A stretch of DNA of 58,816 nt from Actinomucor elegans (Eukaryota > Mucoromycota > Mucoromycetes > Mucorales > Mucoraceae), in assembly GCA_026027325.1 (NCBI GenBank), contig JAMSLZ010000026.1, positions 1 to 58,816 on the forward strand, given 5' to 3'. Position numbers and translations under genes: made by a program. The notes beneath the pieces were generated by a model. It had not been told where the DNA came from and searched no databases. It worked only from the letters and a program-made list of their open reading frames with translations. Below are positions 1-8,854 of this stretch, one piece after another (within the stretch, counting starts at the first letter, position 1; the number at the start of each line of letters is the position of its first letter).

Positions 1-2028
1 ATTTCACTGAGCTCATCTTGGAGACAGTAAGAGTATCGTTACCATTCATGCGCGACCATAATTAGTGGCCAAGGTATTTCGCTACCTGAGGATCGTTATA
101 GTTACAACCGCTGTTACTGGAGGTTCAATTAGCACCGTATTAGTGCCTCTCTTGACTTACCAGCACTGAGCAGGTATCAGTCTTTATACATCTATTTCCT
201 ATTAGCAAAGACCGTGTGTTTAAGTAAACATCGTACTCGTCTATTCTGTGGCCACGATCATAAAAATCGTACTCCGTCTCCCGAAGTTACGGAGTCTTTT
301 GCCGAGTTCCTTCAGATGATTCGCTCAACGCCTTGGTATAGTTCTACCAGCATACCAGTGTCGGTTTAGGGTACGGTTAAATATTAGATCATTCCTGAAT
401 TTTAAATTAATACTACACTATACTAATATTATCAATATTAAAACTGTTATCTAAATTAGTTTTTCTCATCGATTACTCCTATCGGAGTTCATTTTTTTAA
501 AATTTTAAAAATCTTAGAGGCCGTTACTTTACCTCATGGAGGTTGAGCCTAGCCATGAAACCCGTCTGCTTTCGGCGAGTGGGATTTTATCCACTTTTAC
601 GTTACTCATGTCAGCAGTTCTCTCCTCAGTTATGTCCAGAGAAGGAAACCCTATCCTTCAACCATGTCCTGAGTGTTCCGCTACCCTCCAACATTATAAT
701 GTTGGGACAAGATCTCGGTATACTACTTAGACCCGATACATTGTCGGTGCCCTTGAAACCACGCCCACGCAAAGCGCGGGCGTTTTAATACAGACCATTG
801 AGCTATTACGCTTTCATTAACGGATGGCTGCTTCCAAGCCCACCGAATGGTTGTGTAATTTCATGGACTACCTTAATTTCACTTAGTAGTATTTAGGGAC
901 CTTAATTCTTGTTCTGGGCTGTTTCCCCTCTCGACTAAAGACCTTAGCACCTTAGTCTGACCGTCCTTTATTAACTGTAAACCATTCCGAGGTTAGATTC
1001 CCAGACAATAAATGTTTGGGAATCGGTTAAATAACCGATTCTATTGATAGAGCCATCACGACCCCCCAATCAAGTCCACAAGGGACATAGTATCCAGTGC
1101 TGTACCAGTTTACAGATACGAAGAACAACATACCAAAATATGTTTCGCGGAATACCAGCTATCTCCAGGTCAGATTTGACTTTCTCTGCTTATCACAACT
1201 CATCCAAGCCTATTGCCACAGGCACTGGTTCGGTCCTTAATGACCTGGTCATGATAAGATCACCTGGTTTCGGGTCTAATCCATGGTACTTGCCCATTTA
1301 ACGTAGTCGCTTTCGCTAAGTATTTCTACTTGCACCACAGATTAACTCGCTGACCCATTATGCAAAAGGTACGCAGTCATCTTGTATTTAAACTCAGATT
1401 CCTGCTGCTTATAGAACTACCGGTTCAGGATCTTTTCACCAGTTACCTACTTACTTTCAACTTTCCCTCACGGTACTCTTCACTATCGCTCAATACATCA
1501 TATTTAGCCTTAGAGGATGGTTCCCCTATATTCAGACAAGTTATCTCTCATCTTACTTACTACTTTTCTAACAAGAGACCGAAGGCCTCCTGATTTACCC
1601 CCGGCCCGGAAACCGGGCCGGGGGCTAATTTAAATTATTACGGGACTTTCACCCTCTATGGTTTGTCATTCCAAACAAATTATAATTTAATTTTAATTCT
1701 TCCCATAAAGAAAGAATTTATCAAATGGTATAAACCATTTGATTAGAAAATAGGCTAACCCGCTTCGCTCACCACTACTAACGGGATCTCGGTTGATTTC
1801 TTTTCCTTCTACTACTTAGATGTTTCAGTTCGTAGAGTTATTATTATATTGGTTTCCCTTAGGATTATCGTAATTATTAAATCATTCATTACGATTTTGG
1901 TATAAACTACCTCCTTTGGATGTATTGGCTAGTCATCCCCGATAGTCCCTTTTTCATCTTGGTAATACATTACATATCATTATTGGATACTTATTTTATT
2001 AATGGGTTTATAAAAATAACCAATGTTT
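1..2028 (-). rRNA. rnl: large subunit rRNA, 5' portion only (wrap-around partial copy)
   Basis: This is the 5' two thirds of the mitochondrial large-subunit rRNA, read on the minus strand and cut by the left end of the window. It matches 36936-38974, where the complete gene lies. Relative to that copy it has many single-base insertions, deletions and some substitutions, with a net loss of about 15 bases between position 1 and 2834. I treat these as end-of-contig sequence errors. The 5' end is set at the A of a TTATAAGTA promoter-like motif. Small ORFs that can be read here are rRNA shadows. Confidence 0.9.
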
Positions 2029-2036
2029 ACTTATAA
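2028..2036 (-). promoter_or_regulatory. nonanucleotide promoter-like motif at rnl 5' end
   Basis: On the minus strand this reads TTATAAGTA, one base from the yeast mitochondrial promoter ATATAAGTA, and its last A falls at the expected 5' end of rnl. The same site is at 38974-38982 in the second copy. The assignment is by motif and position only. Confidence 0.55.
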
Positions 2037-2304
2037 TTAATACATAATTATTAAATTATACCACACTAAATTTTAATTAAAAATTAAGCCTCTATCTCCC
2101 AGGGCGGCATAGCCGCCCCAGATTATAGTCCGGGGCCCGTAGGGCCCCGGTAACCATAAAATACAAAATATTATTAAAAGACTCCAGGATATCCCATAAT
2201 AAGTTGACTACGATAAATTTCCTTCGAAATTAGACTCGGCCTCTAACCCAAGAACCAGGGGCGGCAGGCCGCCCCAGGAGGTCAGCATCAATTAAATTAA
2301 TTTC

Positions 2305-2375
2305 TGGGCTGGGAAGGCTCGAACTCCCATTAGCCGACATCAAAAGTCGGTGAATTACCAATTATTCAACAACCC
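2305..2375 (-). tRNA. trnQ: tRNA-Gln(UUG)
   Basis: A cloverleaf can be folded on the minus strand. The anticodon stem CCGAC/GTCGG encloses loop TTTTGAT, giving anticodon TTG. The acceptor GGGTTG pairs with CAGCCC, with one G-U. Confidence 0.93.
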
Positions 2376-2688
2376 AATTAAATTTTTATATGGAATGAAT
2401 ACGTCACAGAGGCAATAATTAATATTACTTTCACCGGGGCGAATGCCCCGGGAATAATCTTTGACTACTTAAGCTGCACCTCAGAATTTAAGAGAAACAA
2501 TTTGCAATCTTTCTCGGGCAAACGCTTTGTGCCTCCGAGTATGAGTGAACCCAACCCGGAAATTAAATTATCCAGGGCTTGTTCCTGGGAAACTAATTAT
2601 TTATATTTTAATTAATCCCCAGGACGATTCACCCCTCTAAATGAGGGGTGAATCGACCTGGAGCTATTTTTATCTTAACTACAAATTT

Positions 2689-2736
2689 CCCCGGGCGGGC
2701 AACACCCCCCTTAGGGGGGTGATGCCACCGCCGGGG
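2689..2736. repeat. GC-rich palindromic element, family P1
   Basis: Member of a dispersed family with the layout CCCCGGGCGG - ACACC - TTA(A)AG - GGTGT - CCGCCCGGGG. Here the inner stem is CACCCCCC/GGGGGGTG around TTA. It lies between trnQ and trnT in an otherwise gene-free stretch. Confidence 0.75.
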
Positions 2737-2764
2737 TCTTACATTATTAATTATATCTCTATAA

Positions 2765-2834
2765 TGCTGGTTAGTAGACTTGAACTACTATTACCTCGAT
2801 TACAATCGAGTGCTTTACCATTAAGCTAACCAAC
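2765..2834 (-). tRNA. trnT: tRNA-Thr(UGU), with two single-base deletions in this copy
   Basis: In the second copy (39713-39784) the anticodon arm is CTCGA-TTTGTAA-TCGAG, anticodon TGT. Here one base of the anticodon loop and one base near the 5' end are missing, leaving 70 nt instead of 72. The intact second copy shows the deletions are sequence errors, not biology. Confidence 0.88.
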
Positions 2835-2877
2835 TAATTAAATTAATTAGTTACTTTTAAAAATAAAACTACTGTGG

Positions 2878-2925
2878 GCCCAGCGGGCGACCCCATGCCC
2901 ATCGGGCTTGGGGTCGCCCGCTGGG
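2878..2925. repeat. GC-rich palindrome, family P4
   Basis: Long hairpin with arms GCCCAGCGGGCGACCCC / GGGGTCGCCCGCTGGG. It is nearly identical in its arms to 26130-26177, while the loops differ. It repeats at 39828-39875 in the second turn. It lies between trnT and nad1. Confidence 0.8.
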
Positions 2926-3011
2926 TTTTTAATTAATAAAATATCCTTCGGGGTATTAAAATTATTATTTCTAATCTTCCCCGGGTATTTTATATAATTA
3001 TAGGGTTTAAT

Positions 3012-3024
3012 TTATAGAGTGGGG
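3012..3024 (-). promoter_or_regulatory. C-rich motif downstream of nad1
   Basis: The minus strand reads CCCCACTCTATAA about 190 nt past the nad1 stop. It resembles the C-rich motifs 3' of atp9, rns, nad4, nad5 and cob. In zygomycetes and fission yeast such motifs are known 3' processing sites; here the role is inferred. Confidence 0.4.
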
Positions 3025-3151
3025 AAGTTATAAATATATGTTAAATAATGTATTTAAAATATTTTCCATAAATTCAGACGAATAAAACCGCCTGGATTTA
3101 TTATTCCGGTGCTATACGCCGCCGGAATTTTTGGATTATTTTATTTTTAAA

Positions 3152-3183
3152 TTAACCCCGGGCCCTTTGGGCCCGGGGTTAAT
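3152..3183. repeat. short GC palindrome 3' of nad1
   Basis: Inverted repeat TTAACCCCGGGCCC / GGGCCCGGGGTTAA around a TTT loop, 30 nt after the nad1 stop. It could form a strong RNA hairpin at the 3' end of the message. Confidence 0.7.
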
Positions 3184-3211
3184 TATGAAAGAGCCTATGG
3201 TTTCGAAAAAA

Positions 3212-4207
3212 TTAGGCAATTTCAAATGCCATAAGAATACATGGCACTAAGATGATGAATCCAAGAGTTAATGGTAACATTCCTGTCCATGTAAAACTCA
3301 TAAGTTGATCATATCGTAGTCTTGGGAAACTAGCTCTTACCCAAATATAAATGAATAAGATTAAACAAGTTTTAAGACCTAAAGCTAATCCTTCAAATGA
3401 GAAGAATGTAGGATTTTCAAAAGACACAAAAGGAATTAAGTATCCTCCTAAAAATAACATAGCTACAAATGTAGACATTAAAATAATAGAAGCATACTCA
3501 GCTAAGAAAAACATTACGAAAGGTACAGAAGAATGTTCAGTAAAGAATCCGGCTACTAGCTCAGATTCAGCTTCAGGTAAATCAAAAGGAGCTCTATTAG
3601 TTTCAGCAATAACTGAAATTAAAAACATTAAAGAAAGTGGTAATAATGGAATAATATACCAAACATTAATTTGGGCTTGAATAATATTAGTTAAATTTAA
3701 TGATCCTACTAATAATACTACAGTAAGAATAATTAATCCCATTACAACTTCGTAACTAACCATTTGAGCAGTACTTCGTAATCCTCCTAAAAAAGCATAT
3801 TTAGAGTTGGCTGACCAACCTGCAAAAATTACTCCATATACTCCTAAAGAACCTACAGCTAATAGATATAAAATACCTAGACTAAGATCTGATAATGTTA
3901 ATCCTGCACCGAAAGGAACTACTCCCCATGCTAATAAACTCGTAATTAAAGAAATAATAGGAGCAAATAAGAATAAAGCTTTATTCGAATGAGCAGGAAT
4001 TACTGATTCTTTAACAAATAGTTTTAATGCATCTGCAAATGGTTGTAGTAAACCATAATATCCTACTCGATTAGGTCCTAATCGTCTTTGCATAGATCCC
4101 ATAGCTTTTCGTTCTGCAATAGTCATGAAAGCTACAGATAATAATAATGGTACAATAACAATAAGTACCTCAATAAATGATAATAACATGAGTAAATTAT
4201 AATACAT
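3212..4207 (-). CDS. nad1: NADH dehydrogenase subunit 1
   Basis: Subunit 1 of respiratory complex I, in the inner membrane at the quinone-binding module next to the peripheral arm. The 331-residue product has the usual fungal length and about eight hydrophobic segments. Diagnostic family motifs are visible: MQRRLGPNRVGYYG near residue 40 and AETNRAPFDLPEAESELVAG near residue 200, the quinone-site loop. It starts at ATG and ends at TAA with no in-frame TGA, and no intron interrupts it. Arg is mainly CGA and Leu mainly TTA/CTA, as in the other core genes. Upstream lies a GC-cluster-rich spacer to nad6 on the same strand. An identical copy is at 40162-41157. Confidence 0.98.
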   Translation of the reverse strand: MYYNLLMLLSFIEVLIVIVPLLLSVAFMTIAERKAMGSMQRRLGPNRVGYYGLLQPFADALKLFVKESVIPAHSNKALFLFAPIISLITSLLAWGVVPFGAGLTLSDLSLGILYLLAVGSLGVYGVIFAGWSANSKYAFLGGLRSTAQMVSYEVVMGLIILTVVLLVGSLNLTNIIQAQINVWYIIPLLPLSLMFLISVIAETNRAPFDLPEAESELVAGFFTEHSSVPFVMFFLAEYASIILMSTFVAMLFLGGYLIPFVSFENPTFFSFEGLALGLKTCLILFIYIWVRASFPRLRYDQLMSFTWTGMLPLTLGFIILVPCILMAFEIA

Positions 4208-4675
4208 AAATAAAGGATTAAATATTTAGCTTCGCGAGCCAAAAGCCCGTGATGGCAAAATTCCGGAGGCAAAGCCCCCTTGTTTAGAAAGAAAATCTCA
4301 TGAGCCAAAAGCTCAGAGGTTAATCTCAAAAAAGTTAATCCATTATTAATTTTATCGTCATCAAGCTATTAATTGGGGCAGATATATCCTGCCTCTCTTA
4401 ATAAGGAGATCTTTAATAAATGAAATACCCCGGGGCAAAGCCCCGGGGGTTCATAATTGTAAACCTCCAGATTAAAGCTTAGTAAATTTATTTAGTTGGT
4501 TATTAACCATAATTTAATATTTAGCCCCCGGGCGGTGGCACCACCGTTTTAAGGTGTAGTGTCATCCGTCCAGGGAAGACTAGTTATACATATTTGTAAT
4601 AAACTACACTAAACTAAAGCCCAAAAAGAATTTTGACCCTTTTGGATATTAGACTCGGCGGAGTTAAAACCAATA
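4208..4675. other. nad6-nad1 spacer
   Basis: No gene is seen. It holds a short hairpin at about 4426-4449 (CCCCGGGGCAAAGCCCCGGGG) and a P1-family palindrome at 4524-4575. The small ORF on the minus strand overlapping the nad1 start has no recognisable features. Confidence 0.6.
4524..4575. repeat. GC-rich palindromic element, family P1 (decayed arm)
   Basis: The left arm CCCCCGGGCGGTGGCACCACC is intact. The right arm, GGTGTAGTGTCATCCGTCC, has several substitutions, so pairing is imperfect. Confidence 0.65.
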
Positions 4676-5314
4676 TTAATTAATTCGTTTAGTTGGTTTT
4701 AAACATAAAACAATAGGTCCAACCATTGCTAAACATAAAATCATACTTGCAATAATTAAAAATAATGCATGTGATGTATATAATACTTGACCAATACTGT
4801 TAATTTGATCCATAGATACAAATACATTATCCCAATTTGAATGATTAACTGTTAATGTTTCTAATGCTTCAGATTTAAATGATAATAAATTAATAGAATC
4901 AAAAATTGAAGGTAAATCAAATTTAGCTCCAGACCATAGATCTGTAGATAAAGAAGACTCTGTCTTCGTTGAAATATTAGAATTAGTTAAACTTAAACCA
5001 CTAACAAATAAAGTACCTAATACAAAAGCTAATGGATATGGATTAGAATAATTTTCTGAAGAATCTTGTAATTCAACTAATTTAATATTTAACATCATAA
5101 TTACGAATAAGAATAAAATAGCAATTGCTCCAACATAAACAATTAAGTATGTTAGACCAATAAAATTGATACCTAATAAAATTAGATAACAAGCTACATT
5201 AACAAAAGTAGAAATTAAAAATAAAACAGAAATTACAGGATTTCGTGATGTAATTACTAAAATACCTGATAATACTGAACCAAAAGCCAACAGATCTAAT
5301 AAAATTGCGTTCAT
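4676..5314 (-). CDS. nad6: NADH dehydrogenase subunit 6
   Basis: Membrane-arm subunit of complex I. The product is 212 residues, a usual fungal size. Membrane helices near the N-terminus are followed by the diagnostic stretch YVGAIAILFLFVIMMLNI at about residues 80-98, the pi-bulge helix of the family. A less conserved hydrophilic Ser/Asn-rich middle precedes a C-terminal helix. ATG start, TAA stop, no intron. It is co-oriented with nad1, 468 nt upstream of it, so the two could share a transcript. The second copy at 41626-42264 is identical. Confidence 0.97.
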   Translation of the reverse strand: MNAILLDLLAFGSVLSGILVITSRNPVISVLFLISTFVNVACYLILLGINFIGLTYLIVYVGAIAILFLFVIMMLNIKLVELQDSSENYSNPYPLAFVLGTLFVSGLSLTNSNISTKTESSLSTDLWSGAKFDLPSIFDSINLLSFKSEALETLTVNHSNWDNVFVSMDQINSIGQVLYTSHALFLIIASMILCLAMVGPIVLCLKPTKRIN

Positions 5315-5982
5315 GTAAACTAAAAATCCCGAGGCAATAAACTATTTCTAAAACCCGCTAAACAAGCTTAAATTGTAAATTAAAGATCAAATTTAACCTC
5401 GGGGCCTACTAAATTAGGATTTATTAATAATCCCCTTGGAACCCGAGGCGCAAGGCCGCCTCGGGTTCCATATTCTAGAGGCCCTTTGGGCCCTTAAAAA
5501 GAAAACTTAGAGATTATTAAACTCACGGTCCCCGGGCGGAGGCACCACTCTAAAGTGTGGTGTCGCCCGCCCGGGGATATTTTTTAATTAATTAAATATC
5601 TTCTAAAACAGAACCTTAAGAAGTTCCAACCAGCTGCGTAGCAGTCTACCAGTATCCCTTGGGCAGAGCCTAGGGGTTTAAATTTAAACCTCTAATGCTG
5701 GCAATGCTAATCCTAAAGGATATTAAGATGCTACGCCCTGAAGATAATATTGTGAAATAAAAATAATTTATACCAATATAACAATTCTGAAGCTGGCACT
5801 CAAATATCTCTAATGCCGGCAATACCAGCCTTGGAGATTTATTGCAGGCAAAGTCTGCAAAAAATACACAACAACAAAGTCGTAAAGAGCTACCAAACCT
5901 TGGAAATTTAGGTCAAATAATACCTATCCTGAATTTGTGGTTTAGGCGCGCTTTGCGCGCCCGAACTATGGAATTTTTATAT
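5315..5982. other. trnN-nad6 spacer
   Basis: There is no gene. It contains a P1 palindrome (5530-5576), a hairpin CCCGAGGCGCAAGGCCGCCTCGGG near 5451, a hairpin GGCGCGCTTTGCGCGCC near 5945, and two decayed double-hairpin copies near 5690-5725 and 5806-5845 that share 'CTAATGCCGGCAATACCAGCC'-like cores. Confidence 0.55.
5530..5576. repeat. GC-rich palindromic element, family P1
   Basis: Nearly perfect arms CCCCGGGCGG..GCACCAC and GTGGTGTCGCCCGCCCGGGG around TCTAAAGT. It lies in the spacer upstream of nad6. Confidence 0.8.
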
Positions 5983-6053
5983 AGCCGTTAAGAGGAATCG
6001 AACCTCTATACATAAATTAACAGTTTACCGTTCTACCTTTGAACTATAACAGC
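5983..6053 (-). tRNA. trnN: tRNA-Asn(GUU)
   Basis: Minus-strand cloverleaf: acceptor GCTGTTA/TAACGGC, D-stem GTTC/GAAC, anticodon loop CTGTTAA (GTT), T-arm AGAGG-TTCGATT-CCTCT. Confidence 0.94.
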
Positions 6054-6426
6054 ATTATATTATAAAATTCCCTGGACGAGTTATACCATACCTGAAAATA
6101 CAGGGCGTCCGTTTCAAGTATTATAAAAATAATGTATACCTTTATATTATTAACACAAACTTCGAGCCGAGGTTGGCTGAGTCGAGGAAAATTTATTTTA
6201 GAATTGGCTATTATTAATATTAAAAACATCAAGATTTTACGTTTTGAAAACAAAATTTTCATTTTAATTATAATATAAATATTATATAAGTAACAATTAA
6301 CTTCTTGAGGCCCTCCAGAGCCGTAAAGCCTTCTTTTAGGGGCTCTGTTCCCCTAAAAAAATTCTCTTTTTGGACAAAATCGTGTGATTTTAATTCATCG
6401 AAATTATTTTAATTTAGTAATTCATC
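6054..6426. other. trnN-trnA spacer
   Basis: No gene is seen between these divergent tRNAs. It holds an exact ATATAAGTA at 6284-6292 on the plus strand, a candidate start for rightward transcription of trnA and trnP. Confidence 0.5.
6284..6292 (+). promoter_or_regulatory. ATATAAGTA promoter-like motif
   Basis: Exact match to the yeast mitochondrial nonanucleotide, followed by AC as at 7472, 31055(-) and 35821(-). It is 134 nt upstream of trnA on the same strand. Confidence 0.5.
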
Positions 6427-6498
6427 GGGGTTATCCCTTAAATGGTAGAGGGCTCGTTTTGCATACGAGTAGTCCGAGTTCGAGTCTCGGTAACTCCA
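6427..6498 (+). tRNA. trnA: tRNA-Ala(UGC)
   Basis: Acceptor GGGGTTA/TAACTCC, anticodon arm CTCGT-TTTGCAT-ACGAG (TGC), T-arm CCGAG-TTCGAGT-CTCGG, discriminator A. Confidence 0.94.
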
Positions 6499-6546
6499 AT
6501 TTTTTAGCCGGAAACAAAATATTATTATAATTATTTTTAACTTAAT

Positions 6547-6603
6547 CCCGGGGCGAATGACATCACCTTTTAGAATGGTGATGCCACCGCCCCGCCCCGG
6601 GGC
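6547..6603. repeat. GC-rich palindromic element, family P1 (composite)
   Basis: CCCGGGGCG arm, inner ATCACC..TTTTAGAA..GGTGAT, and a right arm that repeats GCCCC twice. It looks like a P1 element with a small tandem expansion of the outer arm. Confidence 0.6.
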
Positions 6604-6623
6604 CAATATTAAAATATTTCATC

Positions 6624-6678
6624 TACAGGGCGGGGCGCTCCGTTACTCACCGGCTAGAGATAAACTCAACCTGGAGCT
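6624..6678. repeat. double-hairpin element, family P2 (decayed)
   Basis: Aligns with the intact copies at 7329 and 13701: GGGCGGGGCGCTCCG-TTACTCACCGGCTAG followed by an AT-shifted second hairpin. The second arm has drifted to A/T. Confidence 0.5.
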
Positions 6679-6808
6679 TAATTATTTATAATAATTTAAT
6701 TAAACTCCCAAGTGGAGATACTACTATCTTAAACTCCTAAAATTCAAGATAATTGCTTTGTATTCCTTAAGTGCAAAGCAAATTTGATTTAGAAAGTTAT
6801 TTAATAAT

Positions 6809-6882
6809 CAGGTTGTAGCCTAATCTGGTAAGGCATTTACTTTGGGTGTAAAATAGTGTAAGTTCAAATCTTACCAACCTGA
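6809..6882 (+). tRNA. trnP: tRNA-Pro(UGG)
   Basis: Acceptor CAGGTTG/CAACCTG, anticodon arm TTTAC-TTTGGGT-GTAAA (TGG), T-arm GTAAG-TTCAAAT-CTTAC. Confidence 0.94.
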
Positions 6883-6951
6883 TATTTTTATAAAATTTAG
6901 AGGCTCAAGGGCCTCGGCTTTTATTATTACATAAAATTACATAATAATTAT

Positions 6952-7008
6952 TTAAGATGGATATTTTATACCTCTAGGTGTAGAATAAACCCGACTCGAG
7001 GAAAGTTT
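6952..7008 (+). repeat. double-hairpin element, family P6 (decayed)
   Basis: Shares the order GGATATTTTATACC - CTAGGTGTAGAATAAA - CCGACTCGAGGAAAGTT with copies at 7198, 8942, 13897, 27375 and 33887. Most GC pairs have been lost. Confidence 0.5.
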
Positions 7009-7017
7009 TTAATTAAT

Positions 7018-7088
7018 TACTCACTCCAGGTTTCGATCCTGGATTTGGGTATTAGAAGTACCCTGTTCTTCCTTTGAACTAAGTAAGC
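7018..7088 (-). tRNA. trnR: tRNA-Arg(UCU)
   Basis: Minus-strand cloverleaf: acceptor GCTTACT/AGTGAGT, anticodon arm GGGTA-CTTCTAA-TACCC (TCT), T-arm CCAGG-ATCGAAA-CCTGG. Decodes AGA/AGG. Confidence 0.92.
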
Positions 7089-7197
7089 TATATATTTTTT
7101 ATAGATTTGATAAACAAACTTTAACTTTAGATGTAGAATAAATTCTTAAGAAAGGCTTTAGTAAAATCATAAGAAGGCTAAAATTATTATTAATAAT

Positions 7198-7255
7198 TTC
7201 TAAGGCGGATGCCCGTATTTTCAGGTGCAAGATAAATTCAACCCGAAGAAAATTT
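7198..7255 (+). repeat. double-hairpin element, family P6
   Basis: GGCGGATGCCCGTATTTTCAG then GTGCAAGATAAATTC and AACCCGAAGAAAA. It aligns along its length with the other P6 copies, all on the plus strand. Confidence 0.5.
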
Positions 7256-7328
7256 TTAAATTATTACTTATCTTATAGGAGGGCCTACGCAACAGGCCTA
7301 CTTTATAGATCCTGAAATTTTACATCCA

Positions 7329-7378
7329 CGGGGCGGGGCGCCCCGCTGCCCACCGGCTGGGGATTCCCCGACCCGGGA
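7329..7378. repeat. double-hairpin element, family P2 (intact)
   Basis: Two adjacent hairpins: GGGGCGGGGCGCCCC and, after GCTGCCCA, CCGGCTGGGGATTCCCCGAC. This matches the architecture of the double-hairpin elements described from Allomyces and zygomycete mtDNAs. Other copies are at 13701 and, inverted, 14124. Confidence 0.75.
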
Positions 7379-7471
7379 GCTTTAAAAACCCCCATCTTTT
7401 AAACATAAAGTTTAATTCCGAATACTTTAAACTTGAAGATGTTGGATAACATAGTCACTCGATATATATTT

Positions 7472-7480
7472 ATATAAGTA
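7472..7480 (+). promoter_or_regulatory. ATATAAGTA promoter-like motif
   Basis: Exact nonanucleotide followed by AC, 65 nt upstream of trnL(UAG) on the same strand. Confidence 0.5.
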
Positions 7481-7545
7481 ACATTTTCTCAAAATTGATA
7501 TTTCGGTACCTTTTAATTTAGGCATAACCGACTTTAAAACTTTTA

Positions 7546-7629
7546 ACGATTGTGATGAAATTGGCAAACATGGTTGATTTAGGTTCAGCTGGTAGTAATA
7601 CCTTGCAGGTTCAAGTCCTGCCAATCGTA
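7546..7629 (+). tRNA. trnL: tRNA-Leu(UAG)
   Basis: Acceptor ACGATTG/CAATCGT, anticodon arm GTTGA-TTTAGGT-TCAGC (TAG), long variable arm, T-arm GCAGG-TTCAAGT-CCTGC. Its presence, and CUN codons at conserved Leu sites, show CUN is Leu rather than Thr as in Saccharomyces. Confidence 0.93.
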
Positions 7630-7639
7630 ATATTAATAT

Positions 7640-7690
7640 CCCCCGGGCAGATAACACCACATCTTAGGATGATAGTGTTACTGCCCGGGG
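7640..7690. repeat. GC-rich palindromic element, family P1
   Basis: Arms CCCCCGGGCAG-ATAACAC and GTGTTACTGCCCGGGG around CACATCTTAGGATGATA. It lies just 3' of trnL(UAG). Confidence 0.7.
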
Positions 7691-7910
7691 TTACTTAAAA
7701 TAATTCATTGTTTTTAGCTTTATTTAGATAATATTTATATTTATTAAATATATAAATTATTCTTTGAGAACGCTATATTTAGGGAACCCCAATATTGGTA
7801 GTATCAATTCTGGAGTTCTTAAAATCTCCAGGGCAAAGCTTTGAATAATTCATGGAGAAGACCGCTCAGCGATCATTTTTATCCGCGATAAATTATCTGG
7901 ATATAATAAA

Positions 7911-7983
7911 GGGGCAGTAGCTTAATTGGTAAAGTCCTTGCTTGTCACGTAAGAGGATATGGGTTCAAGTCCCACCTGCCTCG
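7911..7983 (+). tRNA. trnD: tRNA-Asp(GUC)
   Basis: Acceptor GGGGCAG/CTGCCTC, anticodon arm CTTGC-TTGTCAC-GTAAG (GTC), T-arm TGGG-TTCAAGT-CCCA, discriminator G. Confidence 0.94.
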
Positions 7984-8048
7984 TAATTATTAAATTATTA
8001 TAAATATAATAATTATATAGAAATTAAAGGGTTTAATAAATAATATTT

Positions 8049-8122
8049 TGCAAGTGGCGAGACTCGAACTCGCAATCAATTTCTTGGAAGGAAACCGCAT
8101 TAGCCAATTATGCTACACTTGC
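8049..8122 (-). tRNA. trnG: tRNA-Gly(UCC)
   Basis: Minus-strand cloverleaf: acceptor GCAAGTG/CACTTGC, anticodon loop CTTCCAA (TCC), T-arm GCGAG-TTCGAGT-CTCGC. A TTATAAGTA motif lies 38 nt upstream at 8160-8168 (minus). Confidence 0.93.
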
Positions 8123-8159
8123 TTTCTTTTATTTAATATTATTATGTAAATATAACTTG

Positions 8160-8168
8160 TACTTATAA
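8160..8168 (-). promoter_or_regulatory. TTATAAGTA promoter-like motif
   Basis: One mismatch from ATATAAGTA, 38 nt upstream of trnG on the same strand, the same variant found at the rnl 5' end. Confidence 0.4.
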
Positions 8169-8357
8169 ATATTATTTTTTTAAATTAGGTTTATTTTATA
8201 TTTAAAAATATAAAACATCTATCTCGGGATTGAAGTTTTAATAATTTCTTTATACTTAAAAGACGTGAGACGATTGATCGAAAAAATTAAATATTGTCTC
8301 AGGCGTAACGCTTCAGTACCTTTAGGTCTGATGGTGCCAGCCCTAAAAATTATTAAT

Positions 8358-8366
8358 TTATAAGTA
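8358..8366 (+). promoter_or_regulatory. TTATAAGTA promoter-like motif
   Basis: Same variant on the plus strand, 155 nt upstream of trnR(UCG) and trnH. Confidence 0.4.
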
Positions 8367-8520
8367 ATAATATTAACGTTTTTAAGATTGAGGGGCAAAG
8401 CCCCGATTCAAAAAAATTTCCCGGGGCCCAAAGGGCCCCGGAGCTTATTTATAAAATAATCTTTTAGAATTTCCGGGTGCTCCAATACCCAAAAATCTTG
8501 AAGATTCTTTCAGGCTTCGG

Positions 8521-8595
8521 AGCGTTTCTAGCTTAATTGGTAGAGTACAGGATTTCGGCTCTTGTTGGTAGAGGTTCAACTCCTCTGAAACGCTA
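8521..8595 (+). tRNA. trnR: tRNA-Arg(UCG)
   Basis: Acceptor AGCGTTT/AAACGCT, anticodon arm CAGGA-TTTCGGC-TCTTG (TCG), T-arm AGAGG-TTCAACT-CCTCT. It matches the heavy use of CGA for Arg in the core genes. Confidence 0.93.
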
Positions 8596-8780
8596 TATAA
8601 TTTTTGTCTTTTCTTCGAGCGGATAATACTCTTATCCTAAGATGTAAAAATACCCATTTAAGGATATTTTTATTCAAAATATATAAATTATTTAGAAACA
8701 ATATAGTTATCCTTATCTTTTTGCCTTACGGCCTCTTTCCGGCCTCGGGGCCAAAAAGGCCCCGAGGCCGAGATATTAAA

Positions 8781-8854
8781 GGTGGGAATAGTTCAATCGG
8801 CAGAACATTAGTTTGTGGTACTAACGGTTCCCGGTTCGATTCCGGGTTTTCACC
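8781..8854 (+). tRNA. trnH: tRNA-His(GUG)
   Basis: Anticodon arm TTAGT-TTGTGGT-ACTAA (GTG), T-arm CCCGG-TTCGATT-CCGGG. The acceptor fits GTGGGAA/TTTTCAC with a G encoded at -1 (8781) opposite discriminator C, the His identity pair. Confidence 0.93.

Larger units (their letters stand above)
7089..7545. other. trnR-trnL spacer
   Basis: No gene is seen. It holds a P6 copy (7198-7255), the best P2 double hairpin (7329-7378) and an exact ATATAAGTA at 7472-7480. Confidence 0.5.
8123..8520. other. trnG-trnR(UCG) spacer
   Basis: No gene is seen. It holds promoter-like TTATAAGTA on both strands (8160-8168 minus; 8358-8366 plus), a decayed double hairpin near 8284-8335 and the hairpin CCGGGGCCCAAAGGGCCCCGG near 8411. 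Confidence 0.5.

Noticed and set aside
536..1593. Several ORFs of 60-85 codons in the rRNA region
   Set aside because: They lie inside rnl on the opposite strand and have no protein features.
3351..3992. Plus-strand ORFs antisense to nad1 (and to nad5 near 16124, cob near 31969)
   Set aside because: Shadows of strongly conserved genes on the other strand.
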